DNA of 64,000 bases, from positions 124,001-188,000 of the forward strand of contig CALCST010000025.1 in assembly GCA_937894065.1 (NCBI GenBank). The letters are read 5' to 3'. The notes under the pieces are model-generated. The model made no database searches, had not been told where the DNA came from, and saw nothing but the letters and a program-made list of their open reading frames with translations. The position numbers and the translations under genes were made by a program. Numbering within the stretch: the stretch's first letter is position 1; each line of letters opens with the position of its first letter. The stretch comes from an uncultured Parabacteroides sp. (GTDB taxonomy: Bacteria > Bacteroidota > Bacteroidia > Bacteroidales > Tannerellaceae). This document shows positions 36,913-47,094 of this stretch, one piece after another.

Positions 36913-37574
36913 AGCGGAACGTAAACAACTTTCTTGGTCTCAAAAAACTCTTCCTTGAAATAATCAGCAAGTTTTATTGTCATCGCCTGGTTTTTAAACG
37001 GAAGCACTTCATGCTCCAACTCTCCACCTTTCAAACAGATAAGTCCGTTCGGCAATGCATTTATCTGTTCCTTTCTGATATTTTTTCGTATAATCTTTAC
37101 CAAGTCAGCCAAAGGCATTACTGCACGGCTTACAACAAAGTCGAACATTCCCTTTTCTTCCTCTCCTCTGCAATGACGGAAAGATATATTCTGCAAACCT
37201 ATTGCATCAGCAACGGCCTGTCCTACTTTTATCTTCTTACCAATACTGTCCACCAAGTGGAATTTCACTTCCGGGAACAGAATAGCCAATGGGATGCCAG
37301 GAAAACCTCCACCGGTTCCCAAATCCATAACAGAAGAACCATCTTTAAAATGCAACATCTTAACAATTCCCAAAGAATGAAGAACATGATGCATATACAG
37401 ATTGTCTATGTCCTTTCTTGAAATCACATTTATTTTAGAGTTCCAGTCAGCATACAACTCATACAATGCAGCAAATTGTTCTTTCTGCTTTTCCGTCAAT
37501 TCCGGGAAATAAGAATTCAACAAAGCGAGTTGCTGTGCCACTATCGGATTTTCAATATTATTATTCTCGTTCAT
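36909..37574 (-). CDS. rsmG: 16S rRNA m7G527 methyltransferase
   Basis: This 221-residue Rossmann-fold methyltransferase has SSVMDLGTGGGFPGIPLAILFPEVKFHLVDS as the S-adenosylmethionine site, then DFVVSRAVMPLADLVKI. It modifies G527 in 16S rRNA. It is the first gene of an operon with the MBL hydrolase and gcvP. Confidence 0.93.
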   Translation of the reverse strand: MNENNNIENPIVAQQLALLNSYFPELTEKQKEQFAALYELYADWNSKINVISRKDIDNLYMHHVLHSLGIVKMLHFKDGSSVMDLGTGGGFPGIPLAILFPEVKFHLVDSIGKKIKVGQAVADAIGLQNISFRHCRGEEEKGMFDFVVSRAVMPLADLVKIIRKNIRKEQINALPNGLICLKGGELEHEVLPFKNQAMTIKLADYFKEEFFETKKVVYVPL

Positions 37575-37624
37575 TTTCTATTATGTATATTAAATTGTCA
37601 ACAAGATTTCAGACAACCAAACCT

Positions 37625-38467
37625 TTATTTAATCATTCCAGCAACCAGACTACCTTCTTTCAGAAGCGGCATAATCTGTTCGAATGACAGATGTACTTCA
37701 GTCTGTCCCAAAGCATAGGCAGCAATCTCATATTCATTGAAAGTATAAGTTATACCAGTTGCATCTATATAGAAGTTATTGTTAGGATAAATTTCATCCA
37801 CGCTGAAATAACCTATATCTTCCAGTCCTTTTGGATCCTGCAAATTATTCTTTTTGGTAATCTCATCTATAAGCAGTTTAGCCAAAGAATCCTGATAATC
37901 CTCAACAAACAAATCCTCTTCAGTAATCCGTTTGCCATCTTTTGTGTTCAATGTAAAGTTGGTATAGCTATGAGAGCCATGAGCACCACCTGTATAATTT
38001 TCAAAACTCACAGTGAAAGAAAGCAAACCACCTTCGTTATACACTACTTCGTTCTGCGACATTTCATAATAAGAATACCAAGAACCTGGTGTTTCATTCT
38101 CTTCAATATCCTTTTTGAAATCCTCTTCCAGTTCCTTATATCCGGTAATATAATCTTCCACATACTTGTTCACAGCTTCCTGAGGTGTCAACTCGGCATA
38201 ATCGTCACCAAAATATGCTACAACAAATTGTTTTTGCAGAATAGGAAGAACTGTCTTATCCGGACATTCAACCGGATAATTAAAATCAATCACCAGATTA
38301 CAATTCGGATTGTCCGGATTGTCCAGCAAATGATAAATCTTCTCTACCTGTATATAATCAATCTTCAACTCTTCTGTCTTTTTGACATCAGAAGTAAGGT
38401 TACAACCGGTCAGACATATAGCTAACACAGTCATTATCACCAAAGAAAAGCACAAATAACGTTTCAT
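37625..38467 (-). CDS. RsiV-like lipoprotein (DUF3298)
   Basis: This 280-residue lipoprotein (lipobox CLTGCN) has a DUF4163-like N-terminal part and a DUF3298 domain with FENYTGGAHGSHSYTNFTLNTKDGKRITEEDLF, as in RsiV-family proteins that in Bacillus sense lysozyme. No sigma factor is adjacent, so a similar function is not supported by context. The start is set at MKRYLCF (38467), where the signal peptide begins. Confidence 0.8.
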   Translation of the reverse strand: MKRYLCFSLVIMTVLAICLTGCNLTSDVKKTEELKIDYIQVEKIYHLLDNPDNPNCNLVIDFNYPVECPDKTVLPILQKQFVVAYFGDDYAELTPQEAVNKYVEDYITGYKELEEDFKKDIEENETPGSWYSYYEMSQNEVVYNEGGLLSFTVSFENYTGGAHGSHSYTNFTLNTKDGKRITEEDLFVEDYQDSLAKLLIDEITKKNNLQDPKGLEDIGYFSVDEIYPNNNFYIDATGITYTFNEYEIAAYALGQTEVHLSFEQIMPLLKEGSLVAGMIK

Positions 38468-38692
38468 TTTGTAATGTTTCATTTCATTTATCACAAAGAT
38501 AAAGAGAAAAATCAATAAGGCAAATTATAAAGGAGTAAGTTTGATTCTGTCTATTTGCAATTATTTATTAGCAACATATGCTTGGTTTATCAAAAATATT
38601 TAAAAAAGCACAACATAATAATCAAATACAATTTTTTTCGTTTATTTGTTGAAAATTGCAGTCAGACTTAATCTTTTATTGATCAATTAATA

Positions 38693-38709
38693 TGACAGAA
38701 ATACTGTCA
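38693..38709. promoter_or_regulatory. TGACAG-N5-CTGTCA palindrome upstream of GH95-like gene
   Basis: Perfect 6-bp arms TGACAG (38693-38698) and CTGTCA (38704-38709) lie 23 bp before the GH95-like start codon. The position in the leader fits an operator. The rest of the 38468-38731 gap shows nothing else. Confidence 0.4.
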
Positions 38710-38731
38710 CTTAACTTTTAAATTATTTTTT

Positions 38732-41314
38732 ATGAAAAACCTAGTGTGCAGAAAAAAAGTTTTACTACTATGTGTATGTAGTATGTGTTTTTCTCCTAAT
38801 GCGAGTTCTACTCTAAATGGAGAAAAAGTAGGAACAGAAAACAACCTTTCCGTAAATGAAACGAAAGGATATGTTTTACCATGGGAAAGAGAAATTCCAT
38901 TGAAAGAAGCAGCGAAATCTGTTTTTCTTGTTAGTACGCTGGATACATCCAATCCACTTCCTAACAGAAGATGTTATCCTAGAGACGGTAAAGCAATGAC
39001 TATCAACAACCTCAAAATGAGAACAACTCTTTGGGGACCGACAAACCGTCTGACAATCAGTCTCACTAAAAATGACGTTTGGGACAGAAGGGTTAATCCA
39101 AGAGGATTCGAAACTCCGACACTTCAGGAAATTATTGACGGAGCAAACGATCCGAAAAACAAAGATTTCAAAGGTGTTTCCAAAGACTGTCAGAGACCAT
39201 GGGGATATGGATATCTTCTAAAAGGTGGTGGGTTTTATGATCCTTACAGACAGCCGCATGAATACTCAATGCCTTGTCTAAAGCCTGTCGGTCAGATTAT
39301 ACTTGGTATCGATGACTTGGAAAATGCCCCACTTCCGGAAATCAAGCAATGCTGTGCTAATGGTCTGGTTGAAATGACTGTTAAGAAACAGAACACAGAA
39401 GCTTACATCCAATATGTTCTTGGTATGACAAGTAATATCTATGCTATAAAAGGTAAGGTTTCCGGAACAGACAAACCCATCTGGTTACGCCTTTACAGAC
39501 ATAGAGACATGGCACACATGGACTATATGAATGAAGAGGGAACTGAATATATCAAAGCCGGAACCGAAGCAGACAGCACATTCAACTATCCAATGGAACC
39601 TCCGACAAGTGGTACAGATGGAAAATATTTCTGGATAAAACAAAGAATGCCTGCAGAAAAAACATTCCCGGAAGGTTTCGAATATTATCTGGTTGGTGTA
39701 ATGGTTTCTGCCCAAAATGAAGAAATCAAAACAACAGACAAACAGAAAGGATTGGGAACTCCTCCACCTATAAAAAGAATAGCTAATGCCAGCGGTTCTG
39801 CTTCAACAGTGACTTTCAACACTAAGGATAATGAATTTGAGGCTTTGGTTACCATCGTAACAAGTAATGATGGAGACAATCTGCTGGAAAAAGCAAAAAC
39901 GAAACTTGCTATTGCTGAAAAAGAAGGATTCAATGGCGTACTTAACGAAAACATCAGATGGTGGAGCAACTTTTATGACAAACGTGAAAACGGAAGAGTT
40001 TTCTACGGATTGAATGGCACAGAATGTACCGAAGATATTATTGATATCTACAATACTTATTCCGACCATCATGGTGGAGGCACGCACACTGATATGACTA
40101 AATATGAGTGCAGCGCCGAATATGTTCACCCGGAAAGAGACGCTCAAGCTTGGAGCAGCTCTCCATGCTACAACGAAGTATTCACAACTATGCACTTCGT
40201 CAGAAACCGTGCAGACCATCAGCAAATGTGGAAACAGCTGGTTTGGCATTGGAAAGATGCAGCCAAAAGAAATGCAAAGGAAATGTATGGAATGCCTGGT
40301 ATGGCTATATTCCACGGATACCAACCACCAATCAAGCCTGACAAAATTCTGCATACTACTTTGACTCTTGAATTCTGCCTTGAGACAATGGCGCAAATCA
40401 TCAGACCTGTATGGGATGAATGGGACTACGGAGGCGATATAAATGTCTTGAAGAACGAATGTTATCCTCTGCTGAAAGAAATGGCAATATTCTATGCTGC
40501 ATATGCTAAAAAAGGCAACGACGGATATTATCATATCATACCTTCGATGGACCCGGAAAAATGGGGATGGTATGGCGGACTTTCACGAAACAAAGACGTA
40601 ATTAGCTCATTATGTATGTTCAAATGGGCACTCAACAGAGCTGCTGAAGCTTCAGAAATACTTTCTGTGGATGAAGATTTAAGAAAACAATGGAAAGAAG
40701 TTGCCGACAATCTGGTTCCATATCCTGTATGGCAAGGTGAAGACGGTCCTATGTTCTGCGCAATCGAAGGCATTGAGCCTCATCACATACCGGATGTAGA
40801 CCATTTTGGTGAAGCTGCTCAATATCCTGTTCTGCTTTCTGATGATATTACACTTGATTCTCCGAAAGAACAGAAAGACATGATGCTCAGAACCATAAAA
40901 AAACTATCTAAAGCCGGAACAACCGGACAGGCTCTTACACTAATGGGAATTCCAGGAGGAAAAGCTTTCTGGAACGATTTCAATGCTGAAACTTTACTCA
41001 ACAGCCGAAGTGGAAGAATACATCTTTTCCCTGCTGTTGAAGCATCAAAAGAAGTAGCATTCAAGAATTTCCAGGCAAAAGGTGCGTTCCTTGTTTCTGC
41101 TGCCAAAGATGCTGACAAGGTTTACTATGTAAAAATAGAATCTCGCAGTAACAGAGTTTGTAAAGTGATGAATCCTTGGAACGGAAAACAAGTTACTGTT
41201 GTTGATGCTGTAAGCAACAAACCTGTAAAGTTTGAGATTGACCGCAGCAATGGTGAATGTATTGTTTTTCCTACAGAAAAAGGCAAAGCTTATCTGATAA
41301 GTAATAAACTTTAA
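38732..41314 (+). CDS. Exported GH95-like six-hairpin glycosidase
   Basis: This 860-residue protein has a signal peptide (VLLLCVCSMCFSPNASS), a front beta-sandwich region (LPWEREIPLKEAAKSVF), a central (alpha/alpha)6 barrel and a C-terminal tail in which SRSGRIHLFPAVEASKEVAFKNFQAKGAFLVSA resembles the end of GH95 alpha-fucosidase/galactosidase enzymes. The catalytic residues of GH95 could not be fixed, so specificity is unknown. It is followed by a strong terminator and then a GH127 gene, but no SusC/SusD pair is near. Confidence 0.7.
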   Translation: MKNLVCRKKVLLLCVCSMCFSPNASSTLNGEKVGTENNLSVNETKGYVLPWEREIPLKEAAKSVFLVSTLDTSNPLPNRRCYPRDGKAMTINNLKMRTTLWGPTNRLTISLTKNDVWDRRVNPRGFETPTLQEIIDGANDPKNKDFKGVSKDCQRPWGYGYLLKGGGFYDPYRQPHEYSMPCLKPVGQIILGIDDLENAPLPEIKQCCANGLVEMTVKKQNTEAYIQYVLGMTSNIYAIKGKVSGTDKPIWLRLYRHRDMAHMDYMNEEGTEYIKAGTEADSTFNYPMEPPTSGTDGKYFWIKQRMPAEKTFPEGFEYYLVGVMVSAQNEEIKTTDKQKGLGTPPPIKRIANASGSASTVTFNTKDNEFEALVTIVTSNDGDNLLEKAKTKLAIAEKEGFNGVLNENIRWWSNFYDKRENGRVFYGLNGTECTEDIIDIYNTYSDHHGGGTHTDMTKYECSAEYVHPERDAQAWSSSPCYNEVFTTMHFVRNRADHQQMWKQLVWHWKDAAKRNAKEMYGMPGMAIFHGYQPPIKPDKILHTTLTLEFCLETMAQIIRPVWDEWDYGGDINVLKNECYPLLKEMAIFYAAYAKKGNDGYYHIIPSMDPEKWGWYGGLSRNKDVISSLCMFKWALNRAAEASEILSVDEDLRKQWKEVADNLVPYPVWQGEDGPMFCAIEGIEPHHIPDVDHFGEAAQYPVLLSDDITLDSPKEQKDMMLRTIKKLSKAGTTGQALTLMGIPGGKAFWNDFNAETLLNSRSGRIHLFPAVEASKEVAFKNFQAKGAFLVSAAKDADKVYYVKIESRSNRVCKVMNPWNGKQVTVVDAVSNKPVKFEIDRSNGECIVFPTEKGKAYLISNKL

Positions 41315-41338
41315 AACTTTAATTTTACTAACATTTTA

Positions 41339-41372
41339 AATAGCCCGGAGCAAAATCTTCGGGCTATTTTTA
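41339..41372 (+). terminator. Terminator after the GH95-like gene
   Basis: AATAGCCCG (41339-41347) pairs with CGGGCTATT (41360-41368), with T residues continuing past it. It separates this gene from GH127. Confidence 0.9.
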
Positions 41373-41585
41373 TATACTCAAAAGTATTTTTATTGGTCAA
41401 AAGTAATGATTCGTATAGTTGATATATTAAATAGCTATTGTTTTTGCATCATATCAAAAATAAGTGTTATTTTAGCAAAATAAACACAACAGTTAACAAG
41501 GTTACAGATACAAGTTGACAAGGCATCAATAATAATCAACTTGTAAACCCTTAACCTTGTTAACTTGTCAACAAAATATCAGCCC

Positions 41586-43997
41586 ATGAAAAAGACAGTA
41601 ATTTCAGCAATGCTCCTCTCTTTAATAACATTTGGAGCAAACGCTCAGAAAGAGAAACAGGCACACGGATATCCGATTGACCCAGTTCCATTCACTTCGG
41701 TCAAAGTTACGGATTCATTTTGGGGACAGCGTCTAAAAGCCAGCCGTGAAGTAACAATTCCTCTGGCATTCAGCAAATGTGAAGAAACAGGGCGCTACAA
41801 AAACTTTGAAATGGCAGCTCATCCGAGTGAAGACAACAAAGTGACAGGTTACTCTTTCGACGATACAGATGTATATAAAACAATCGAAGGAGCAAGCTAT
41901 CTGCTTCAAACATATCCCGACAAGAAACTTAAAGAATATATAGACAGCGTGCTGGTAATCGTAGCTTCGGCTCAGGAAGCGGACGGTTATCTCTACACTG
42001 CACGTACCATGAATCCCAAACATCCTCACGAATGGGCAGGCACCAAAAGATGGGAAAAAGTGGAAGAACTCAGCCACGAATTCTATAATCTTGGGCACAT
42101 GGTGGAAGGTGCTATCGCACATTATCAGGCAACAGGACAACGAAATTTCCTGGATATTGCAATAAGATATGCTGATTGCGTTTGCCGTGAGATTGGCGAC
42201 AAGCCGGGACAGCAGGTAAAAGTGCCAGGACATCAGATTGCGGAAATGGCTCTTGCCAAACTATATCTTGTTACGGGTGAACAGAAATATCTGGACCAGG
42301 CTAAATTTTTCCTGGATAAACGTGGCTACACATCACGAAAAGACGAATACAGCCAGGCACACAAACCGGTTGTCCAGCAGGATGAAGCTGTCGGTCATGC
42401 TGTCCGTGCCGCATATATGTATTCAGGAATGGCAGATGTTGCCGCCCTCACCGGCGACACAGCCTACATTCATGCCATCGACCGGATTTGGGATAATATC
42501 GTAAGCCGCAAACTATATATCACAGGCGGAATAGGTGCAACAAATCAAGGTGAAGCATTCGGCAAGAATTACGAATTGCCAAACATGTCGGCATATTGCG
42601 AAACTTGTGCTGCAATCGGTAATGTATATCTGAACCACCGCCTTTTCCTTCTGCATGGCGAATCAAAATACTATGATGTGCTTGAACGTACTCTCTACAA
42701 CGGTCTTATCTCAGGCGTATCACTGGATGGTGGAGGATTTTTCTATCCGAATCCTCTGGAATCAATGGGTCAGCACCAGCGTAAACCTTGGTTCGGCTGT
42801 GCATGCTGTCCTTCAAATATCTGCCGTTTCATTCCTTCTCTTCCCGGATATGTATATGCGGTGAAGGACAACAGCATTTATGTAAACCTTTTCATGTCAA
42901 ACAATGCTACTCTCAGTGTAAACGGAAAGAAAGTAACACTGTCACAAAACACAACATATCCTTGGAGTGGTGATATTAATATATGTATAGACAAAAACTC
43001 TGCCGGTACATTCGACCTTAAAATAAGAATCCCGGGATGGGTTCGCAACCAGCCTGTGCCAAGCGACCTTTATTCATATTCTGACGGCAAACGTCCTCAG
43101 TATTCTGTTATGCTCAACGGCGAACCGATAAGTTCACAAACTGATAACGGATATTTCACCATAAGCCGTAAATGGAAAAAAGGAGATAAAGTTTCCGTTC
43201 ATTTCGATATGGAAGTTCGCACTGTAAAGGCTAATAATAAGGTAGAAGCAGACCGTGGAAAGATTGCTGTTGAACGTGGTCCTGTTGTATATTGCGCAGA
43301 ATGGCCGGACAATGATTTCGATGTTCTCAGTGTTCTGGCAAACAGAAAACCGGAATTCGAAACAGTAAGCAAACCGGATTTACTACATGGCATCACACAA
43401 ATAAAAACTCCGGTTCAGACTCTGGAATATGGCGAAGATGGCAAACTAAAAGCTATCGACCAAACTCTCACTCTTATTCCTTATTATGCTTGGGCTCATC
43501 GCGGACAAGGAAATATGTGCGTATGGCTTCCACAGGAAACCTATGCTACACGTCCGGCAACTATTCTGACTTTGGCTGCAAAAAGTAAAATAGAAGCATC
43601 AATAGACAGCAAGTCTCTGAAAGCAATTGCCGACGGTCTTACTCCGAAAGACGAAAACGACCGCACTATTCCTTATTTCCACTGGTGGCCGAAAGAAGGA
43701 ACAACAGAATGGATAACTTATACTTTCCCTGAAGCTCAAACAATCAGCTCTTCTACTGTATATTGGTATGACGACAGTCCTTGGGGCGGTTGCCATATTC
43801 CTTCTTCCTGGAGAATTCTTTATCTGGATAATTCCGGAGAATGGAAAGAGGTTGAAAATCCTGACAAATACAGCACTGAAAAGGGAAATCCTAATACTGT
43901 AAATTTCAATCCGGTGAAAACTTCGGCTCTGAAACTTGAAGTAAAACTGAAAGAGAAAGTTTCTGCCGGTGTATTCGAATGGAGTGTATCAAACTAA
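41586..43997 (+). CDS. GH127 beta-L-arabinofuranosidase-like enzyme
   Basis: This 803-residue exported enzyme (signal peptide ending FGANAQ) belongs to GH127, zinc-dependent enzymes with a cysteine nucleophile. The zinc site Glu339, Cys341, Cys407 and Cys408 is visible in AYCETCAAIGN and FGCACCPSNICR; one of the last two is the nucleophile. The (alpha/alpha)6 barrel is followed by beta-sandwich domains, and a C-terminal discoidin-like segment (WYDDSPWGGCHIPSSWRILY) may bind sugar. The start is set at 41586 (MKKTVISAM), since the earlier ATG at 41565 lies in a dispersed repeat. Confidence 0.9.
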   Translation: MKKTVISAMLLSLITFGANAQKEKQAHGYPIDPVPFTSVKVTDSFWGQRLKASREVTIPLAFSKCEETGRYKNFEMAAHPSEDNKVTGYSFDDTDVYKTIEGASYLLQTYPDKKLKEYIDSVLVIVASAQEADGYLYTARTMNPKHPHEWAGTKRWEKVEELSHEFYNLGHMVEGAIAHYQATGQRNFLDIAIRYADCVCREIGDKPGQQVKVPGHQIAEMALAKLYLVTGEQKYLDQAKFFLDKRGYTSRKDEYSQAHKPVVQQDEAVGHAVRAAYMYSGMADVAALTGDTAYIHAIDRIWDNIVSRKLYITGGIGATNQGEAFGKNYELPNMSAYCETCAAIGNVYLNHRLFLLHGESKYYDVLERTLYNGLISGVSLDGGGFFYPNPLESMGQHQRKPWFGCACCPSNICRFIPSLPGYVYAVKDNSIYVNLFMSNNATLSVNGKKVTLSQNTTYPWSGDINICIDKNSAGTFDLKIRIPGWVRNQPVPSDLYSYSDGKRPQYSVMLNGEPISSQTDNGYFTISRKWKKGDKVSVHFDMEVRTVKANNKVEADRGKIAVERGPVVYCAEWPDNDFDVLSVLANRKPEFETVSKPDLLHGITQIKTPVQTLEYGEDGKLKAIDQTLTLIPYYAWAHRGQGNMCVWLPQETYATRPATILTLAAKSKIEASIDSKSLKAIADGLTPKDENDRTIPYFHWWPKEGTTEWITYTFPEAQTISSSTVYWYDDSPWGGCHIPSSWRILYLDNSGEWKEVENPDKYSTEKGNPNTVNFNPVKTSALKLEVKLKEKVSAGVFEWSVSN

Positions 43998-44031
43998 TTT
44001 CCTAATAGAGAAGCTGTACCAAAATAAGTTT

Positions 44032-44113
44032 AAACACAGAGTCACAGAGATACAGAGTTTATATTTTATTTATACTCAATATATTTCCTCTGTTACTTTG
44101 TGCCTCTGTGTTT
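44032..44113. repeat. Dispersed CACAGAG inverted repeat, copy 2
   Basis: AAACACAGAG at 44032-44041 faces CTCTGTGTTT at 44104-44113, with further pairing inside. It separates the convergent GH127 and histidine kinase genes and could act as a two-way terminator. Confidence 0.8.
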
Positions 44114-44153
44114 CACTCTTTTCGTTTTGACAATACTCCTTTTCCTTCTCACC

Positions 44154-45404
44154 TCACCTGAAACAAAGCAAAAACGAAGTTCTTTCCTCATTACTTTCCT
44201 GCAATGAAATAGAACCATTGTGCATACGCATAATCTGACGGGAAATGCTCAGACCAATGCCCGTTCCGTCCTGCTTGGTTGTATAAAACGGAACAAAAAT
44301 CTCATCATGCTTGTCTTTTCCTATTGGTTTGCCGTTGTTTGAAACCGTAACTACTGTTGAACCGGCAAAGTCTATTTCAGACTGAATAACAATTGAAGTT
44401 GCTCCTGCCTGCAATGCATTACGCACAAGATTTATGAATACCTGTGATAACTGGTCTTCATCAGCATAAAGTAGAATATCGTCCGACATTTCCTTATAAG
44501 CGAAATCCGCATTTGACGACAAAAGCTGCTCATGCGAGAGTTTCCTTACTCTTTCAACCAAATCTCTCAGGAAAAAAGCTTTCTTCTGCGGAGCGGATAT
44601 GCGGGTGAGCGAACGATAAGTATCAACAAACTTTATCAGTCCCTTGGACGAATCAGAGATAGTGTCTAGCCCGAGCTTCAACTCTTTCCGGTTCACCGGA
44701 GAATCAGGCGACGTTTTCTCAAGCTCTACGGACAATGTGTGGCTAAGCGAAGATATAGGCGTGATAGTATTCATTATCTCGTGGGTAAGAACACGGATAA
44801 GCCTGTTCCAAGATAGTTCCTCGTTATGTGCCATTTCATTGGTTATATCATTAAGGGCAAAAATACTCACGCTCTTTCCTTGCAACGAAGTTTCGGTGTT
44901 TGTAACGGAAAGAGTAGTCTTTCCTTTTTCATTATATATGGAAACGCGCATATCATTCAGCGCCGGACCGGACAAACGGAAACAATTCTCCAGCTCCGGA
45001 CTGATATTTCCCAATTGCCTTGTCTGGCTGAATGTTGCCATGCCAAGCATCGCAAGCGCAGAAGCATTGCAATATATCACTCTGCCTTCGCGTTTCGCTT
45101 CACGGTCAACCACAACTATTCCTGTTGTCACCTGGTCGAGCATACGCGCATAATATTTCTCATGTTCGGCAATCTCCTCTTTTTCTTTTTCGAAAATGAT
45201 GCGTATTCTATTAAGCGTTTTATGAAGGCGGCGGTTGTGAAGATGGCTCTCGTCGAAACGGAAATTAAGTTCCTTGTCCTCCAAAGCATCAAGCATATAT
45301 GTTATTTTCCCAAGTATCTTGTTATGATAATATACTCCGGAAAAGACAACAGACAGGACAACTGCTGCCGCAACAATCAATATAACATATCCTATGGAAA
45401 TCAT
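44154..45404 (-). CDS. Sensor histidine kinase (NtrB-like)
   Basis: This 416-residue kinase has one N-terminal membrane helix (YVILIVAAAVVLSVVFSGV), a charged coiled linker, a PAS-like region (DQVTTGIVVVDREAKREGRVIYCNASALAMLG), the phospho-acceptor box LTHEIMNTITPISSLS, and an ATPase domain with FINLVRNALQAGA and DGTGIGLSISRQI. No large external loop exists, so it senses a membrane or cytoplasmic signal. It overlaps the response regulator by 4 bp (ATGA) and should phosphorylate it. Confidence 0.9.
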   Translation of the reverse strand: MISIGYVILIVAAAVVLSVVFSGVYYHNKILGKITYMLDALEDKELNFRFDESHLHNRRLHKTLNRIRIIFEKEKEEIAEHEKYYARMLDQVTTGIVVVDREAKREGRVIYCNASALAMLGMATFSQTRQLGNISPELENCFRLSGPALNDMRVSIYNEKGKTTLSVTNTETSLQGKSVSIFALNDITNEMAHNEELSWNRLIRVLTHEIMNTITPISSLSHTLSVELEKTSPDSPVNRKELKLGLDTISDSSKGLIKFVDTYRSLTRISAPQKKAFFLRDLVERVRKLSHEQLLSSNADFAYKEMSDDILLYADEDQLSQVFINLVRNALQAGATSIVIQSEIDFAGSTVVTVSNNGKPIGKDKHDEIFVPFYTTKQDGTGIGLSISRQIMRMHNGSISLQESNEERTSFLLCFR

Positions 45405-46750
45405 ATATTATATTTCTTAAGTTTGGTATAAAGCGTCGGGCGGCTTATGTTCAGAAGTTTAGCCACATGCGTAAGGTTTCCGTTGCAACGTTCCATTGCC
45501 TGGCGTATTGTTCTTTCCTCAACCATTTCAAGTGTTTCGTTTTCGGGATTTTGTAACGAAACGGCAGACTGCGATGAAATGCCAAGGTCTTTCGGCAACA
45601 GTTCAGAAGTTTCGGACATGATAACGGCTTTCTCAATCACATTCTGAAGTTCACGTATATTTCCGTTCCAATTGTGATGCAACAGCATCTGTTCGGCTTC
45701 GGGAGATATACTGTGCAAATTGCGGCGATATTTGTCGGCATAGCGTTTCATGAATATTCCGGCAAGAGGAATTATCTCGTCCGTCCGCTCACGAAGCGGA
45801 GGCATCGGAATATGTATCGTGTTGATACGATAGAAAAGGTCTTCGCGGAACTCTCCGTTACGCACCATTTCTTCAAGATTACGGTTAGTGGCACAAATCA
45901 GTCGAATGTCCACAGGCACTGAGCGCGAGCTGCCAACCTTGCTGACAGTCCTGTTCTGAAGCACACGCAACAGTTTTGCCTGCAACGACAGAGGAATATT
46001 TCCTATCTCATCCAGGAAAAGAGTGCTTCCGGCAGCCTGTTCTATTTTTCCCACTCGGTCCGCATGGGCATCGGTGAATGCACCTTTCACATGTCCGAAA
46101 AGCTCGCTTTCGAACAATGTTTCGGTGATAGCACCAGCATCAACGCAAACCATCGGTTTTGCCGCACGGTCCGAAAGGCGGTGAATTTCTGCGGCAAGTA
46201 CATCCTTTCCGGTTCCGTTCTCGCCAGTAATCAATATACTGGCATCAGTAGGCGCTATTTTGCCAACAGTCCGGTGTATGGAAAGCATCTTTTCGCTATT
46301 TCCCCAGTGCATGGTTACAGCCTGAGTTGCCTCTCCATCCGCAACCTTTCCTTTTTTAGCGGTTGATTTATTACCACACGCTGATGCAAGGATTGATACG
46401 AGTTTTTCATTGTCCCACGGTTTCACAACGAAATCGAAGGCTCCGCGCTTCATTCCCTCCACGGCAAGTGCTATATCGGCATAAGCTGTGAAAAGCACAA
46501 CTTCCACTGCCGGATTCACTTTCTTTATCTCCGAAAGCCAAAACAGCCCTTCATTCCCCGTGTTGGTGTCAGTATCAAAATTCATATCCAGCAAAATAAC
46601 ATCGGGAGAAAATCCGCGCATCATCGCATGAATATCTTTTGGCGACGACAACAGCTCCACCTTGTCGAAATGCTTGGGCAGCAAAACCGACAGTGCCGAA
46701 CGAATTCCTGTATTATCATCAACTACCAGTATCTTTCCTTTGTTCATCAT
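45401..46750 (-). CDS. Sigma-54-dependent response regulator (NtrC family)
   Basis: The 449-residue activator has a receiver domain (phospho-acceptor Asp55 in DVILLDMNF), an AAA+ domain (Walker A GENGTGKD, LFLDEIGNIPL) and a Fis-type helix-turn-helix at the C-terminus (NLTHVAKLLNISRPTLYTKL). The sigma-54 contact loop reads GAFTDA where E. coli NtrC has GAFTGA. It would activate sigma-54 promoters, most likely that of the TolC-ABC operon directly upstream on the same strand. Confidence 0.93.
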   Translation of the reverse strand: MMNKGKILVVDDNTGIRSALSVLLPKHFDKVELLSSPKDIHAMMRGFSPDVILLDMNFDTDTNTGNEGLFWLSEIKKVNPAVEVVLFTAYADIALAVEGMKRGAFDFVVKPWDNEKLVSILASACGNKSTAKKGKVADGEATQAVTMHWGNSEKMLSIHRTVGKIAPTDASILITGENGTGKDVLAAEIHRLSDRAAKPMVCVDAGAITETLFESELFGHVKGAFTDAHADRVGKIEQAAGSTLFLDEIGNIPLSLQAKLLRVLQNRTVSKVGSSRSVPVDIRLICATNRNLEEMVRNGEFREDLFYRINTIHIPMPPLRERTDEIIPLAGIFMKRYADKYRRNLHSISPEAEQMLLHHNWNGNIRELQNVIEKAVIMSETSELLPKDLGISSQSAVSLQNPENETLEMVEERTIRQAMERCNGNLTHVAKLLNISRPTLYTKLKKYNI

Positions 46751-46819
46751 TATATGTTTATCTTTTCCCTTTCTATTTAACAGAATTCAGAACTATCTAT
46801 CAAGGCTGAAAGTCTTCTC

Positions 46820-46867
46820 AAATCAGGTATTTACCTGATTTGTATAGCCCAGGGTGTAAGCCCTGGG
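46820..46867. repeat. Two REP-like hairpins
   Basis: AAATCAGGT-ATTT-ACCTGATTT (46820-46841) is followed by CCCAGGG-TGTAAG-CCCTGGG (46848-46867). Both are perfect stems. They lie just upstream of the response regulator gene and resemble other gap hairpins at 55332-55440. Confidence 0.75.
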
Positions 46868-47094
46868 GAAAACGACCACCGTCCAATCAAAGCTCTTTTT
46901 CCCTGAATAATCCATTTAAGCTATTATCTGTCATTTATAATTCGTCGAACTCACATTATTTAAGTTTCGCAAACTCAACTTTTATATAAGGTGTTGACAA
47001 GAATTTATTTCAAAAATAAAGATTTTTAGATAACAATCATTACCCTTTATCAATTTAATCTTTTTATCCTTTTATCTAAATGTTTTTATCGAAC

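Noticed and set aside
39803..40534. Minus-strand open frame of 243 codons
   Set aside because: Antisense to the GH95-like gene, which has a signal peptide and family motifs; the antisense frame has none.
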